In this document: positions 25,552-36,800 of the stretch, piece after piece
Position numbering within the stretch: the stretch's first letter is position 1
How the letters are laid out: every line of letters begins with the position of its first letter
Assembly: GCA_948144175.1 (NCBI GenBank)
Contig: CANXME010002160.1
Coordinates: 1,993,501 to 2,057,500, forward strand
Direction of reading: 5' to 3'
DNA from: Closterium sp. NIES-65
Lineage: Eukaryota > Streptophyta > Zygnematophyceae > Desmidiales > Closteriaceae
Length of the DNA: 64,000 nt
The notes under the pieces: model-generated
Databases searched by the model: none
The model's input: only the letters and a program-made list of their open reading frames with translations
What the model was told of the DNA's origin: nothing
Position numbers and translations under genes: made by a program

Positions 25552-25756
25552 TCACAATTTCAGCTCCCCCTTTGCTGTCCACACCGAAGTCCCACAATAT
25601 TTTCACAAGTGTCGGCGCCAACGAAATTTCGGCAGAGTTTCCCCTTAGCGGAAGTCACATCCAACCCCCAGAACTCCACTTAGGCACGCCCACAGGCCAT
25701 GGTGGGTCTCGGAGGGTCTTCACACTTCAGTAGACTCTCCACAAGGTCCTTAATCA

Positions 25757-25768
25757 GCTCTGATACCA
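25757..25768 (-). other. Primer binding site of the nested Copia
   Basis: The minus-strand TGGTATCAGAGC matches the initiator tRNA-Met 3' end at all 12 positions, two bases from the LTR. Confidence 0.9.
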
Positions 25769-25770
25769 CT

Positions 25771-26647
25771 TGTTAAAGACTAAGGACGGAGTCTACGAAG
25801 ATTTGGTGGCTAAAATTCTCAAAATCGTTGGCTTAGAATTCTGGACAGAAACGTCGACTTCACAAGAAACGTCGTCAACAAAAGGTGCACTGTTAAAACT
25901 TCACTAATCTTAGATATGTTGTAGCGCTATTCCGTGGCTACAATTTCCAAGTTGAATCATACGAAAAGACGAAGTATTTCTTGAGTTATCAATTTCGGCG
26001 CACTAGGGGGTATGCTGCCATTGAATCTTAACTCAATCACTAAGTTCTCACACAAGTTCACAATTACTACACAAGAGAGTTAGAGTAGCAATAAACCAGG
26101 TGTGATGGGATGAGGAGGACGAGAGGGAAGGTCCCAAGACAGTCCCCAACCAAGGAAACCCCATGCCACACAATTCCCCTCTCCATAGGCAACCCCACTT
26201 TCACTTTTGTCACTTTCCCAACCCATGCCATCCACCTTAACCCAACTTGGCCACACTTGCAAACCTGGTTTGGTTTCTCCCAACCACTTGGCAGCATCTA
26301 CAGTGATGTTGATGAATTTCCCAACCCCCAAAAGTCTGTACCCCATATTGAGTCAACCCCACAACTTCCCATAGTCACCACAACCAAATATCAAAAGCAT
26401 ACGAACTCCAACGTTCGTAACTTTCTTGTCCGTGCTCCGATTGAAGCGATACTTGGTTTGTCGGAAAGCTCTTGAGCAGAGGAGTCACTTCAGATATCTG
26501 CTCAAGCCAAATAACATTCACACACACTCAGAAAAATCAAACCACATCAAACACAAATTCTTGCACATGCTCACACCACGCTTGCAACGCACGAACATAT
26601 GATGGGAGGCAGACAGACGTGAATGCATATGATTGCATCACACAACA
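25771..26647 (-). repeat. 5' LTR of the nested Copia (877 bp)
   Basis: Near-identical partner of 20163-21039, adjacent to the primer site at 25757-25768. Confidence 0.95.
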
Positions 26648-27627
26648 CCTCTGCCGCCACCTCCGCCACCGCCGCAACCGCCGCCACCGCCTCCTCCTCC
26701 GCTCCCACCGCCACCGCTGCCGCCGCCTCCGCCGCCACCGAAGCCCCCACCCCCGGCACCATTCCCACCACCACCCCCACTCCCTCCACCTGTTCCACCT
26801 CCACCTCCACCGCCCCCGCCAGCCTCTCCAGCGCCCTTGCCCCCCTTGCCCTTGCCGGTTGCGGCGACGCCCGCTAGGGGCAGACGCAGCGCCGACCGAC
26901 TCGGTGCCAACAAAGTCGACGGTAGCACCTGAGGCAATAGAGGGCAAAAGGGGGGAGGGGGAGCACCCCTCAAAGACAGGGGCACGCGGGTCACCTCGAG
27001 AGGCTCCTACAGCGACTATACTCTTCTCTGCTGCCAGGAGGTGCTCCTCGAGGAGGTCAATGGTGAGTGTGGTGGGGCAAACAGAGAGGAAGTGGTCCCT
27101 GACCGAGCTAAGGGAGTCAGGGAGCCGGGTGACTATGTAGTAGAGGGTGATGTACATGGGGGGGGGGTTCTTGGCGCAGAACTCAGCAGGAAGCGCAGCG
27201 CGGTAGCGGGTGTCACTAGTGCGAAGGTGCGTAACGAGGTCAGCGACAGTGGGAAAGGCGGCGAGGTCAGGAAACAGGTACGGCAATATGAGGCGGCTAA
27301 GAGCAGCAGTGGCAGGGGAAGAGTAGCGTGCAACTACACCGTCGTACAAGGTCTTAGCACTCTTGTACTGACTAAAGTGTGCACGCTCAGCGGTCGGTAA
27401 GTGGCGACGCACAGCAAGACGGGCAACAGCATCGCGTGTGGCCCACGTGAGCAAACAGTGCTGTCAGCATTAGCAGGCGGGGCAGGAGAGACACCAGAGG
27501 TGAGATTGAACAGGGAGAGTCCGTCTGCCCTATCGCACTGTAGGAAGAGCTGTAGGTCATCGACCCAGACCTCGAAGTCAAAAGCACGACCCTCTGCATC
27601 AAAGGTAAGGACACTGGGGGTAGCCAT
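26648..27627 (-). pseudogene. Copia gag of the short-LTR element
   Basis: Starts with ATG at 27627 (MATPSVLTFDAEGRAFDFEV) and shows the Copia gag fold: WVDDLQLFLQCDR, a helical region with YLFPDLAAFPTVADLVTHLR, and EEHLLAAEKSI. It shifts frame near 27460 and again near 26885, entering a Gly-rich tract that is interrupted at 26647 by the nested element; the remainder lies at 19870-20160. Gag would assemble particles; this copy is inactive. Confidence 0.8.
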
Positions 27628-27649
27628 GACAGCAGTGGTCTAGAAGGGA

Positions 27650-28440
27650 GTGCTCTCACCAGTCCGGGTGGGTAGGGCCGGGGCGCGCCGGAAGGAACAG
27701 GGCGGCAACCGCGGTGGCAGCGGCTCGGCAGTGGCTCGGTAGTGGCGGCTCGACGGCGGCCTCGGCGGCTCGGCGGCTCGGCTGCTGGGCGGCTCGGCGG
27801 CTCGGCGGTTAGGCGGCTCGGCGGCTCGGCTGCTGGGCGGCTCGGTGGCTCGGCGGTGAAGGGGCCGGGGAGGGGGCCGAAAGGGGGCACCGACGGGGCC
27901 GCAAGGGGCGGCGACGGGGCCGCTAAGGGCGGCAACGAGGCCACTAGAGGGTGGCGACGGGGCCGGGAAGAGCGGCGACGGGGCCGCTAGGGGCGGCGAC
28001 GGGGCCGCGAAGGGCGGCGACGGGGCCGCGAGGGGCGGCGACGGGGCCGTGAGGGGCGGCGACGGGGCGGCGACGGGGTCGCGTAGGGGCCGCTAGGGGC
28101 CTCGAAGGGCGGCGACGGGGCCGCTAGGGGCGGCGACGGGGCCGCGAAGGGGCCGCGAGGGGCCTTGAAGGGCGGCGACGGGGCCGCTAGGGGCGGCGAC
28201 GGGGCCGCGAAGGGGCCGCGAGAGGCCTGGTAGGGCGGCGACAGGGCCGCTAGGGGCGGCGACGGGGCCGCGAAGGGGCTGCGAGGGGCCGAGAAGGGCG
28301 GCGTCGGGGCCGCTAGGGGTGGCGACGGGGCCGCTAAGGGTGGCGCGAGGGGCCGTGAGAGGGGCCTCTAGGAGGGCTCGACAAGAGGGCGGCCCACGGG
28401 GCACGCCTCGGGCAGGGGTGACTCGCGCTCCAGTCAGAAA
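27650..28440. repeat. GC-rich tandem repeats in the 5' leader of the short-LTR Copia
   Basis: Interleaved units of CGGCTCGG (27720-27860) and GGGGCCGCTAGGGGCGGCGA (27890-28370), period about 18-60 bp. The related non-autonomous elements carry GC-rich tandem leaders in the equivalent place. Translated frames here are not genes. Confidence 0.85.
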
Positions 28441-28504
28441 AAAAAATTCGATTTCAGTGGTGGGCCCTAGAAAGCGTTCCCACTAGGGAACCTGCTCTAT
28501 ACCA

Positions 28505-28630
28505 TGTGAAAAAATGAGGAATGAATGAACTAGCAAGCAGGTGGGTACAAGTAGGAAAACCTAAAAGTGTTGTACCCCATATTGTCTACCCCACTACAGC
28601 CTACACAGACTATAGCATATGAGTTTGACA
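28505..28630 (-). repeat. 5' LTR of the short-LTR Copia (126 bp)
   Basis: Minus strand starts TGTCAAACTC and ends TTTTCACA. Followed by TGGTATAGAGC (28494-28504), a primer site missing one C. Confidence 0.85.
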
Positions 28631-28637
28631 CCTTTTG

Positions 28638-30590
28638 CATCCGCCAACAACCCGCCCTACTTGCCACGTCACACCCCCATCAAGAGCCACGTCACCCCCC
28701 ACCCACCTGAAATGCCTTGCTGCGTCATGCGCCGCACACGTGTACCCTTTTAAACAGCACGTCATCCCCAACACTCACCTTCCGCCACGTCACACCCACC
28801 TGCATCCGCCACGTCATTCCCAACCCTCACCTTCCGCTACGTCACACCCTCCTGCATCCGCCACTTCCACCAAACAGCCCCACGTGCCACGTCACACCCT
28901 CCTGCATCCGCCACGTCACACCCTCCTGCATCCGCCACGTCCACCAACAACCAGCCCCACGTGCCACGTCACACCCTCCTGCATCCGCCACGTCACATCC
29001 TCCTGCATCCGCCACGTCCACCAACAACCAGCCCCTGGTGCCACGTCACACCCTCCCACCCCATGCCACGTCACCCCCCACCCACCTGACACGCGTCGCC
29101 TTGTCACGCGCCGCTCCCGTGTACCATTCCAAACCGCCATGTCTGCCCCAACCCTCACATTCCGCCACGTCACAGCCTTTTGCATCCGCCAACAACCCGC
29201 CCTACTTGCCACGTCACACCCCCACCAACAGCCACGTCACCCCCCACCCACCTGAAACGCTTCGCTGCGTCATGCGGCGCACACGTGTACCCTTTTAAAT
29301 AGCCACGTTATCCCCAACACTCACCTTCCGCCACGTCACACCCACCTGCATCCGCCACGTCATTCCCAACCCTCACCTTCCGCCACGTCACACCCTCCTG
29401 CTTCCGCCACGTCCACCAAACAGCCCCACGTGCCACGTCACACCCTCCTGCATCCGCCACGTCACACCCTCCTGCATCCGCCACGTCCACCAACAACCAG
29501 CCCCACGTGCCACGTCACACCCTCCTGCATCCGCCACGTCCACCAACAACCAGCCCCCCGTGCCACGTCACACCCTCCCACCCCATGCCACGTCACCCCC
29601 CACCCACCTGACACGCGTTGCCTTGTCACGCGCTGCTCTCGTGTTCCATTCCAAACCGTCATGTCTGCCCCAACCCTCACATTCCGCCACGTCACAGCCT
29701 TTTGCATCCGCCAACAACCCGCCCTACTTGCCACGTCACACCCCCACCAACAGTCACGTCACCCCCCACCCACCTGAAACGCCTCGCTGCGTCATGCGCC
29801 GCACACGTGTACCCTTTTAAACAGCCACGTCATCCCCAACACTCACCTTCCGCCACGTCACACCCACCTGCATCCGCCACGTCATTCCCAACCCTCACCT
29901 TCCGCCACGCCACACCCTCCTGCATCTGCCACGTCCACCAAACAGCCCCACGTGCCACGTCACACCCTCCTGCATCCGCCACGTCACACCCTCCTGCATC
30001 CACCACGTCCACTAACAACCAGCCCCACGTGCCACGTCACACCCTCCTGCATCCGCCACGTCACACCCTCCTGCATCCGCTACATCCACCAACAACCAGC
30101 CCCCCGTGCAATGTCACACCCTCCCACCCCATGCCACGTCACCCCCCACCCACCTGACACGCGTCGCCTTGTCACGCGCCGCTCCCGTGTACCATTCCAA
30201 TCCGCCACGTCTGCCCCAACCCTCACATTTGTGCCACGTCACACCCTTTTGCATCCGCCAACAACCCGCCCTAGTTTCCACATCACACCCCCCACCAAGA
30301 GCCACGTCACCCCCCACCCACCTGAAACGCCTCGCCCCGTCATGCGGCACTCCCTTGCATCCTTTCACACCGCCACATCATATCTCAACCCTCACCTTTT
30401 GACACGTCACACCCACTTGCATCCGCCACGTCCACCAACAACCCGCGCCACTTGCCACGTCATACCCACCCACCCCATGCCACGTCACCCCCCACCCACC
30501 TGATACGCGTCGCCTCGTCACGCGCCGCTCAGATGGAGCCTTCAAAACCGCCACGTTAGCCCCAACCCCGCCCTGGTTGCCATGTCAACC
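28638..30590. repeat. Higher-order tandem array (521-546-bp units of a 24-bp motif), rich in CCACGTCA
   Basis: Marker phrase CATCCGCCAACAACCCGCC recurs at about 28638, 29183, 29704 and 30250, giving roughly four units. Within each, 24-bp subunits CCACGTCACACCCTCCTGCA + TCCG are repeated. I count about 35 CCACGTCA octamers by eye. Open frames on both strands are by-products. It abuts the 5' LTR at 28630 and runs into the 3' end of the gene at 30585. Confidence 0.9.
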
Positions 30591-33092
30591 CCAACCCGCC
30601 CCATTTGGCCCACCACATACCGGGAATGGGTTTGTCTCCTGCAACACTAGCACTTGTGCCTTGTCCACGGCGCTCATCGGCGGCGGGGTACCAGCCATAG
30701 GCAGGGCTGCCGACCCGCCGGCATAGCTGGCACGTACTCCACAACGCAGGCCGAGCTGTGCAAGCATGGCGTACATCTCAGACCGCAGCGCCTGGAACTC
30801 CTCCCGTGTAACAAACTGCTCGTGCTCCGCACTTTCACCTAGGGCACCCATGAGCGGAGGAAAAGGGTGTGAAGAATCCCCCATCTGGCCAAGGGGATCA
30901 GCATCTTCTGCAGCACTCCCGTGTGCCCTCACACTATCACGCTGGCGGGAAAAGGGGAGCTCAGGGAAGGGATTGGTATAAGTGCCTGCCTGATGCCCGC
31001 GCGATGGACCGGCAAGGGGCGAGACCGCCCTGCCCCGGACAGGAGAAGCGTGTAGCGACCGAAATGGGTACGAGGGTGAGGCGAGTGGGGTTTGCGTGAC
31101 GGGGGCTGGTGGAGGGGATTCGGATTCCTCTCCTCTTGGCGCGCCGGGTGCCGTTGCAGCGACCTTGCTCGGGCCGGTGTATGGCGTGTAGAACCTTGGT
31201 GCTCCTGTGGCTAGCGGTGTAACACTCGCTCTTCTGGCAGCCTTCGTTAGCTGCATCCGTTGCACGCTTACGGGTGGCCCAATGCCTGTAACGCGAGGGG
31301 CTGAGATATAGAGGGAGTAGGATAAAGAAATTAGAGTCGAACGGTTTCAATACAGGGCCAGACATGCATGCATAACATCAAAGGTTTGAATCTAAATCGG
31401 GTTTAGGGTTGTACTGGTTTGAGACAAGAGGGTTTACCTTGCTTGGTAGATTCTTCGACTCTCTCCTTCCCTGCAGGGGAGAAACAATGGGAAAAAATGG
31501 TGTTATTTGGCACGGTTGACCAGATGGTTCAACAACCACGCCACTTGTATTAGCCACAACGCTCACCTTTCTGTTGTCCCTTCAGTTTTGGGGCAGCCTG
31601 CACCTTCTCGTTGCCACCTTTCCACGGGGTGCTTTGGCGGACGCTGCGACGTTTACTGGCAGGTTCTTTCTTGCCGGTACCCACTAGAACCCCTTAGCCG
31701 CGGCCACCCTTTCCTCCTCCATCCCCTTTTGCTCCCTGGCTCCCTTGCTTTTTACCACCCCCTTCACTTTCGACCTTCACCTTACGCGCCTTCTGTTTGC
31801 CCGCTGCTTCGCCGCGCGCGGCGTCAACTGCCCCGCGTTTTCGGGAAGGGCGAGTTCGGCCCCCCACCTTCCCTGTACCACTCACCCGTCTGCCACACCC
31901 GCCCCATCCCTTCACTGGCGCCACATCCTCCTCCTCCTCCTCCACCTCCTCCTCCTCCTCCTCCTCCTCCTCCTCCTCCTCCTCCTCCTCCTCTGCTGCC
32001 TCCTCCTCCTCCTCATCCTCCTCCTCGTCGTCACCCTGTCCCTCCTCCTCCTCCTCCTCCTCCTCCTCCTCCTCCTCCTCCTCCTCCTCCTCCTCCTCCT
32101 CCTCATCCTCCTCTTCATCCTCCCCGCCATCATTCTCATCTTTTTCATCCTCCCCAACATGCGCGTCATCCTCCTCCACATCCTCTTCATCCTCCTCTTC
32201 CTCTGCATCCTCCTCCTCCTTCGATCACCAGGGTGTTCATCGCCTGTTTCTGCCTCGTCCCCGTCACTGCTTTCTTGCCTCTCCTTCCGCCGGATGTTTT
32301 TCTTGCTGCGGGTCGGCCTTTCTAGCGCAATGCTTGACCGCCCGCCTTGCCACTAGCTTCCTTGGCGCCTCGCGTTGTCCCAACTTCCGCGCCTGCGACG
32401 TCGTCAGCACTACCTGTCGTCTGCCGCCTCTTCGCTCGCGTGGTGAGGTCCCCGGGCACGGCGGTGTCATCATCGTCCTCCCCATCGCTCCTCCTCTGCC
32501 TACGCCTCCCCCGTCCACCAGAAGGAGGAGAGCCACCGACCTGCCCCTCCGACTCGTGCTCCCCCACCTTGTCCTTATCCAGCACGGCTGCAGAAACGTC
32601 GACCATGGTCGGCTGGAGCAGCGTCAGATGGTGTTGCGATGCCGCCGCCTCGGATTCCTTGGTTGCGGCATGCTCGGCGCGGGGATCGCCTCCGTGGTTT
32701 CCCCCTGTCGCTGATCCCTCTATCTCCGCCGACAATACAGCAAGACTCGCGCTCCCTCGCCCCGTATCTTTGTTGTCGCCAGTGGTGCCGTCAATACTCG
32801 GACCAGGCTCGATTCCAGCAGAGGCAACATCCGCTTCTTTGCGCACTGTAGAAACACGCTTGCGTGGCTTTGGATTAGGCCCCTTGTCTTCCGCTTTCTT
32901 GCCGGACTCCTCTTGACCGCGCTCGACCTTTTTTGGCGCTGCTTTTTTCTGCCCAATGCCTGGCGCGACGGACGCATTAGTTTTTTTAGCGCCGTCACCG
33001 CTCTCCCTATCTATCTGCTGAGATGTCCTCCTTGTCACGCGGCGGCCGGCCTGTTCCTCCACCATTGCTTGGTTACGTGTTGCACGAGTCAT
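30585..33092 (-). CDS. Multi-exon gene for a Lys/Glu-rich low-complexity protein, function unknown
   Basis: ATG at 33092 opens MTRATRNQAMVEEQAGRRVT and a Lys/Arg/Ser/Gly-rich exon down to about 32322. An acidic block of mostly Glu (31925-32240) follows, then a basic Lys/Gly-rich segment ending near 31700. Three downstream exons fit in phase 1: one ending at about 31577 before GTGAGC, a 33-nt micro-exon 31438-31470 (acceptor ccctgcag, donor GTAAAC), and a last exon from about 31289 (acceptor cgcgttacag) to the stop at 30585, containing LATGAPRFYTPYTGPSKVAA and EQFVTREEFQALRSEMYAML (short coiled coil). The joins between the first exon and the acidic block are unresolved; the TCC microsatellite may have shifted the frame. 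Composition suggests a nuclear, DNA- or chromatin-associated protein, but no domain is recognised. It may belong to a transposon. Confidence 0.4.
31925..32230. repeat. (TCC)n microsatellite encoding poly-Glu on the minus strand
   Basis: Long TCC/CTC tracts at 31925-31995 and 32041-32108, with TCATCC and TCTTCC variants. Forward-strand poly-Pro/Ser/Leu frames are artefacts. Confidence 0.95.
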
Positions 33093-33840
33093 GGTTGTTG
33101 TAGGAAAGCAAATTAGCACATCGCGCGGAAGGGTTGTGCCGGTTTCGAAGGGGTACTGCAACGGAATCCCACGATGGGATTCTCGACGGTCGATCACTGT
33201 TATCTGTATCCGAAAACCGCTGCTTCATCTAAAACTGAACTAGTAGCCACTAAGCAGAGAGATATGGCCGCGACGGAGAGGCGTGTGTCAAACAGCAAGC
33301 AGCGTCAAAGTGTTGGACCAGAGAGTGACGGAAGCAGGTGGGCGGGGCACGAGGGTGGTTGGGGTGGGTTGCGAGACTAGAGAGATTACTGTAGCCCTAT
33401 CAGGCTATATCGAACGGTGTACGTGTAGCCACCCTTGCATAAACCCACCTACCGCTCGATCTCAGCCGCTCATTGGCTGAAGTACCTCTTGGCTGGTGAT
33501 TGTGTTGCGGGCCAAATCGTTTGAGATGCGTCGGCCAATCACGGTTGCCAACGCATCAATCACTACAAAAGGTACAGCGGTTGTGAAACGCCAAGTGCGA
33601 AATAAGTAAAATCCTTGCAAAGTACACTGTTGTCGCGAACGCACAGTGTTGCACATAGCAGCTAAATCAAATTCAAACATACAACAATAGATTTCATCAA
33701 ATACTTAGTTGCAAATGGTTTAGTATGGGGCTGGGGTAAGTTAATCGGTGATTCTCGCGTCACACAGATGTACTGCGCACTTTTAGGCTTTGCCACATCG
33801 GTTTATCGATAGCGGATGACATTCTAACACGATGATCAAT
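33093..33840. other. Intergenic region upstream of the minus-strand gene
   Basis: No coding motif. It should contain the promoter of the gene ending at 33092. A CACTACAAAA decamer at 33561-33570 resembles the tip of plant CACTA elements, but I found no matching inverted end. Confidence 0.4.
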
Positions 33841-36800
33841 AGTAAACGAGAATCATTTGTGGTATGGTGATGGATAATCATCTATTCTTGCAAGGACATT
33901 CAACAAGGTGCTTAGAATGAGTGGTATGAAGCACCGGCCCTACGCACAAGCGGTGATGCGTTATTGACAGCCATGTTTAGACCGTGCGACGATGCAGCGT
34001 TCAGGTCTGCGGGTTGCGTGACATGGTGAATCCGTTTGCGTATGGTGATGGATCGTCATCCATTCTTGCACGGACATTCAACAAGGTGCTTAGAGGGAGT
34101 GGTATGAAGCACAGGCCCTACGCACAAGCGGTGATGCATCATCGACAGCCATGTTTAGACTGTGCGATGATGCAGCGTTCAGGCCTGCGGGTTGCGCGAC
34201 ATGGTGAATCCGTTTGCGTATGGTGATGGATCGTCATCCATTCTTGCACAGACATTCAACAAGGTGCTTAGAAGAAGTGGTATGAAGCACAGGCCCTACG
34301 CACAAGCGGTGATGCGTTAACGACAGCCATGTTTAGACTGTGCGACGATGCAGCGTTCAGGCCTGCGCGTTGCGCGACATGGTGAATCCGTTTGCGTATG
34401 GTGATGGATCGTCATCCATTCTTGCACGGACATTCAACAAGGTGCTTAGAGGGAGTGGTATGAAGCACAGGCCCTACGCACAAGCGGTGATGCGTTATCA
34501 ACACCCATGTTTAGACTGTGCGACGATGCAGCGTTCAGGCCTGCGGGTTGCGCGACATGGTGAATCTGTTTGCGTATGGTGATGGATCATCATCCATTCT
34601 TGCACGGACATTCAACAAGGTGCTTAGAGGGAGTGGTATGAAGCACAGGCCCTACGCACAAGCGGCGATGCGTTATCAACACCCATGTTTAGACTATGCG
34701 ACGATGCAGCGTTCAGGCCTGCGGGTTGCGCAACATAGTGAATCCGTTTGCGTATTGTGATGGATCGTCATCCATTCTTGCACGGACATTCAACAAGATG
34801 CTTAGAAGGAGTGGTATGAAGCACAGGCCCTACGCACAAGCGGCAATGCTTTATCGACAGCCTTGTTTAGACTGTGCGACGATGCAGCGTTCAGGCCTGC
34901 GGGTTGCGCGACATGGTAAATCCGTTTGCGTATGGTGATGGATCGTCATCCATTCTTGCACGGACATTCAACAAGGTGCTTAGAAGGAGTGGTATGAAGC
35001 ACAGGCCCTACGCACAAGCGGTGATGCGTTATCGACAGCCATGTTTAGACTGTGCGACGATGCAGCGTTCAGGCCTGCGGGTTGCGCGACATAGTGAATC
35101 CGTTTGCGTATGGTGATGGATCGTCATCCATTCTTGCACGGACATTCAACAAGGTGCTTAGAGGGAGTGGTATGAAGCACAGGCTCTACGCACAAGCGGT
35201 GATGCGTTATCGACAGCCATGTTTAGACTGTGCGACGATGCAGCGTTCAGGCCTGCGGGTTGCGCGACATGGTGAATCTGTTTGCGTATGGTGATGGATC
35301 GTCATCCATTCTTGCACGTACATTCAACAAGGTGCTTAGAAGGAGTGGTATGAAGCACAGGCCTTACGCACAAGCAGTGATGCGTTATCAACACCCATGT
35401 TTAGACTGTGCGACGATGCAGCGTTCAGGCCTGCGGGTTGCGCGACATAGTGAATCCGTTTGCGTATGGTGATGGATCGTCATCCATTCTTGCACGGACA
35501 TTCAACAAGGTGCTTAGAGGGAGTGGTATGAAGCACATGCCCTACGCACAAGCGGTGATGCGTTATCGACATCCATGTTTAGACTGTGTGACGATGCAGC
35601 GTTCAGGCCTGCGGGTTGCGCGACATGGTGAATCTGTTTGCGTATGGTGATGGATCGTCATCCATTCTTGCACCTACATTCAACAAGGTGCTTAGAAGGA
35701 GTGGTATGAAGCACAGGCCTTACGCACAAGCGGTGATGCGTTATCAACACCCATGTTTAGACTGTGCGACGATGCAGCGTTCAGGCCTGCGGGTTGCGCG
35801 ACATAGTGAATCCGTTTGCGTATGGTGATGGATCGTCATCCATTCTTGCACGGACATTCAACAAGGTGCTTAGAGGGAGTGGTATGAAGCACAGGCCCTA
35901 CGCACAAGCGGTGATGCGTTATCGACACCCATGTTTAGACTGTGCGACGATGCAGCGTTCAGGCCTGCGGGTTGCGCGACATGGTGAATCTGTTTGCGTA
36001 TGGTGATGGATCGTCATCCATTCTTGCACGTACATTCAACAAGGTGCTTAGAAGGAGTGGTATGAAGCACAGGCCTTACGCACAAGCGGTGATGCGTTAT
36101 CAACACCCATGTTTAGACTATGCGACGATGCAGTGTTCAGGCCTGCGGGTTGCGCGACATGGTGAATCTGTTTGCGTATGGTGATGGATCGTCATCCATT
36201 CTTGCACGGACATTCAACAAGGTGCTTAGGAGTGGTATGAAGCACAGGCCCTACGCACAAGCGGTGATGCGTTATCAACACCCATGTTTAGACTGTGCGA
36301 CGATGCAGCGTTCAGGCCTGCGGGTTGCGCGACATAGTGAATCCGTTTGCGTATGGTGATGGATCGTCATCCATTCTTGCACGGACATTCAACAAGGTGC
36401 TTAGAGGAAGTGGTATGAAGCACAGGCCCTACGCACAAGCGGTGATGCGTTATCGACAGCCATGTTTAGACGGTGCGACGATGCACCGTTCAGGCCTGCG
36501 GGTTGCGCGGCATGGTGAATCTGTTTGCGTATGGTGATGGATCGTCATCCATTCTTGCACGTACATTCAACAAGGTGCTTAGAAGGAGTGGTATGAAGCA
36601 CAGGCCTTACGCACAAGCGGTGATGCGTCATCAACACCCATGTTTAGACTGTGCGACGATGCAGCGTCCAGGCCTGCGGGTTGCGCGACATGGTGAATCT
36701 GTTTGCGTATGGTGATGGATCGTCATCCATTCTTGCACGGACATTCAACAAGGTGCTTAGAAGGAGTGGTATGAAGCACAGGCCCTACGCACAAGCGGTG

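Larger units (their letters stand above)
20163..26647 (-). mobile_element. Complete nested Copia element (6485 bp)
   Basis: Both LTRs are 877 bp (20163-21039 and 25771-26647) with TG...CA ends. Perfect 12-nt primer site, polypurine tract and one polyprotein frame. Flanking 5-mers are CCTCC (20158-20162) and CCTCT (26648-26652), a target duplication with one change. By eye I count about 11 substitutions and no length change between the LTRs, so insertion is recent relative to its neighbours. It lies in the Gly-rich gag region of the 14896-28630 element. Confidence 0.95.
14896..28630 (-). mobile_element. Short-LTR Copia element, split by a nested Copia element
   Basis: Minus-polarity element: 3' LTR 14896-15020, polypurine tract 15021-15034, pol 15256-20150, gag 26648-27627, GC-rich leader about 27650-28440, primer-site remnant 28494-28504, 5' LTR 28505-28630. 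Removing the nested element (20163-26647) leaves about 7.25 kb. LTRs are only 125-126 bp. The flanking 5-mers (CTAAT left, CCTTT right) do not match, so the ends may come from different copies or a flank has rearranged. Its 3' end is nearly the same as that of the non-autonomous elements at 52380-53986 and 44046-45221. Confidence 0.8.

Noticed and set aside
28635..30503. Pro/His/Thr-rich and Trp/Gly-rich ORFs in the CCACGTCA array
   Set aside because: Both strands stay open because the 24-bp repeat unit lacks stops; no codon bias or domain.
28638..30590. CRISPR array
   Set aside because: Regular repeats but no unique spacers; the genome is eukaryotic and the array is a nested tandem repeat.
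33561..33570. CACTACAAAA as the left end of a CACTA element
   Set aside because: No inverted partner or 3-bp duplication found near 42450-42730 or elsewhere in the window.
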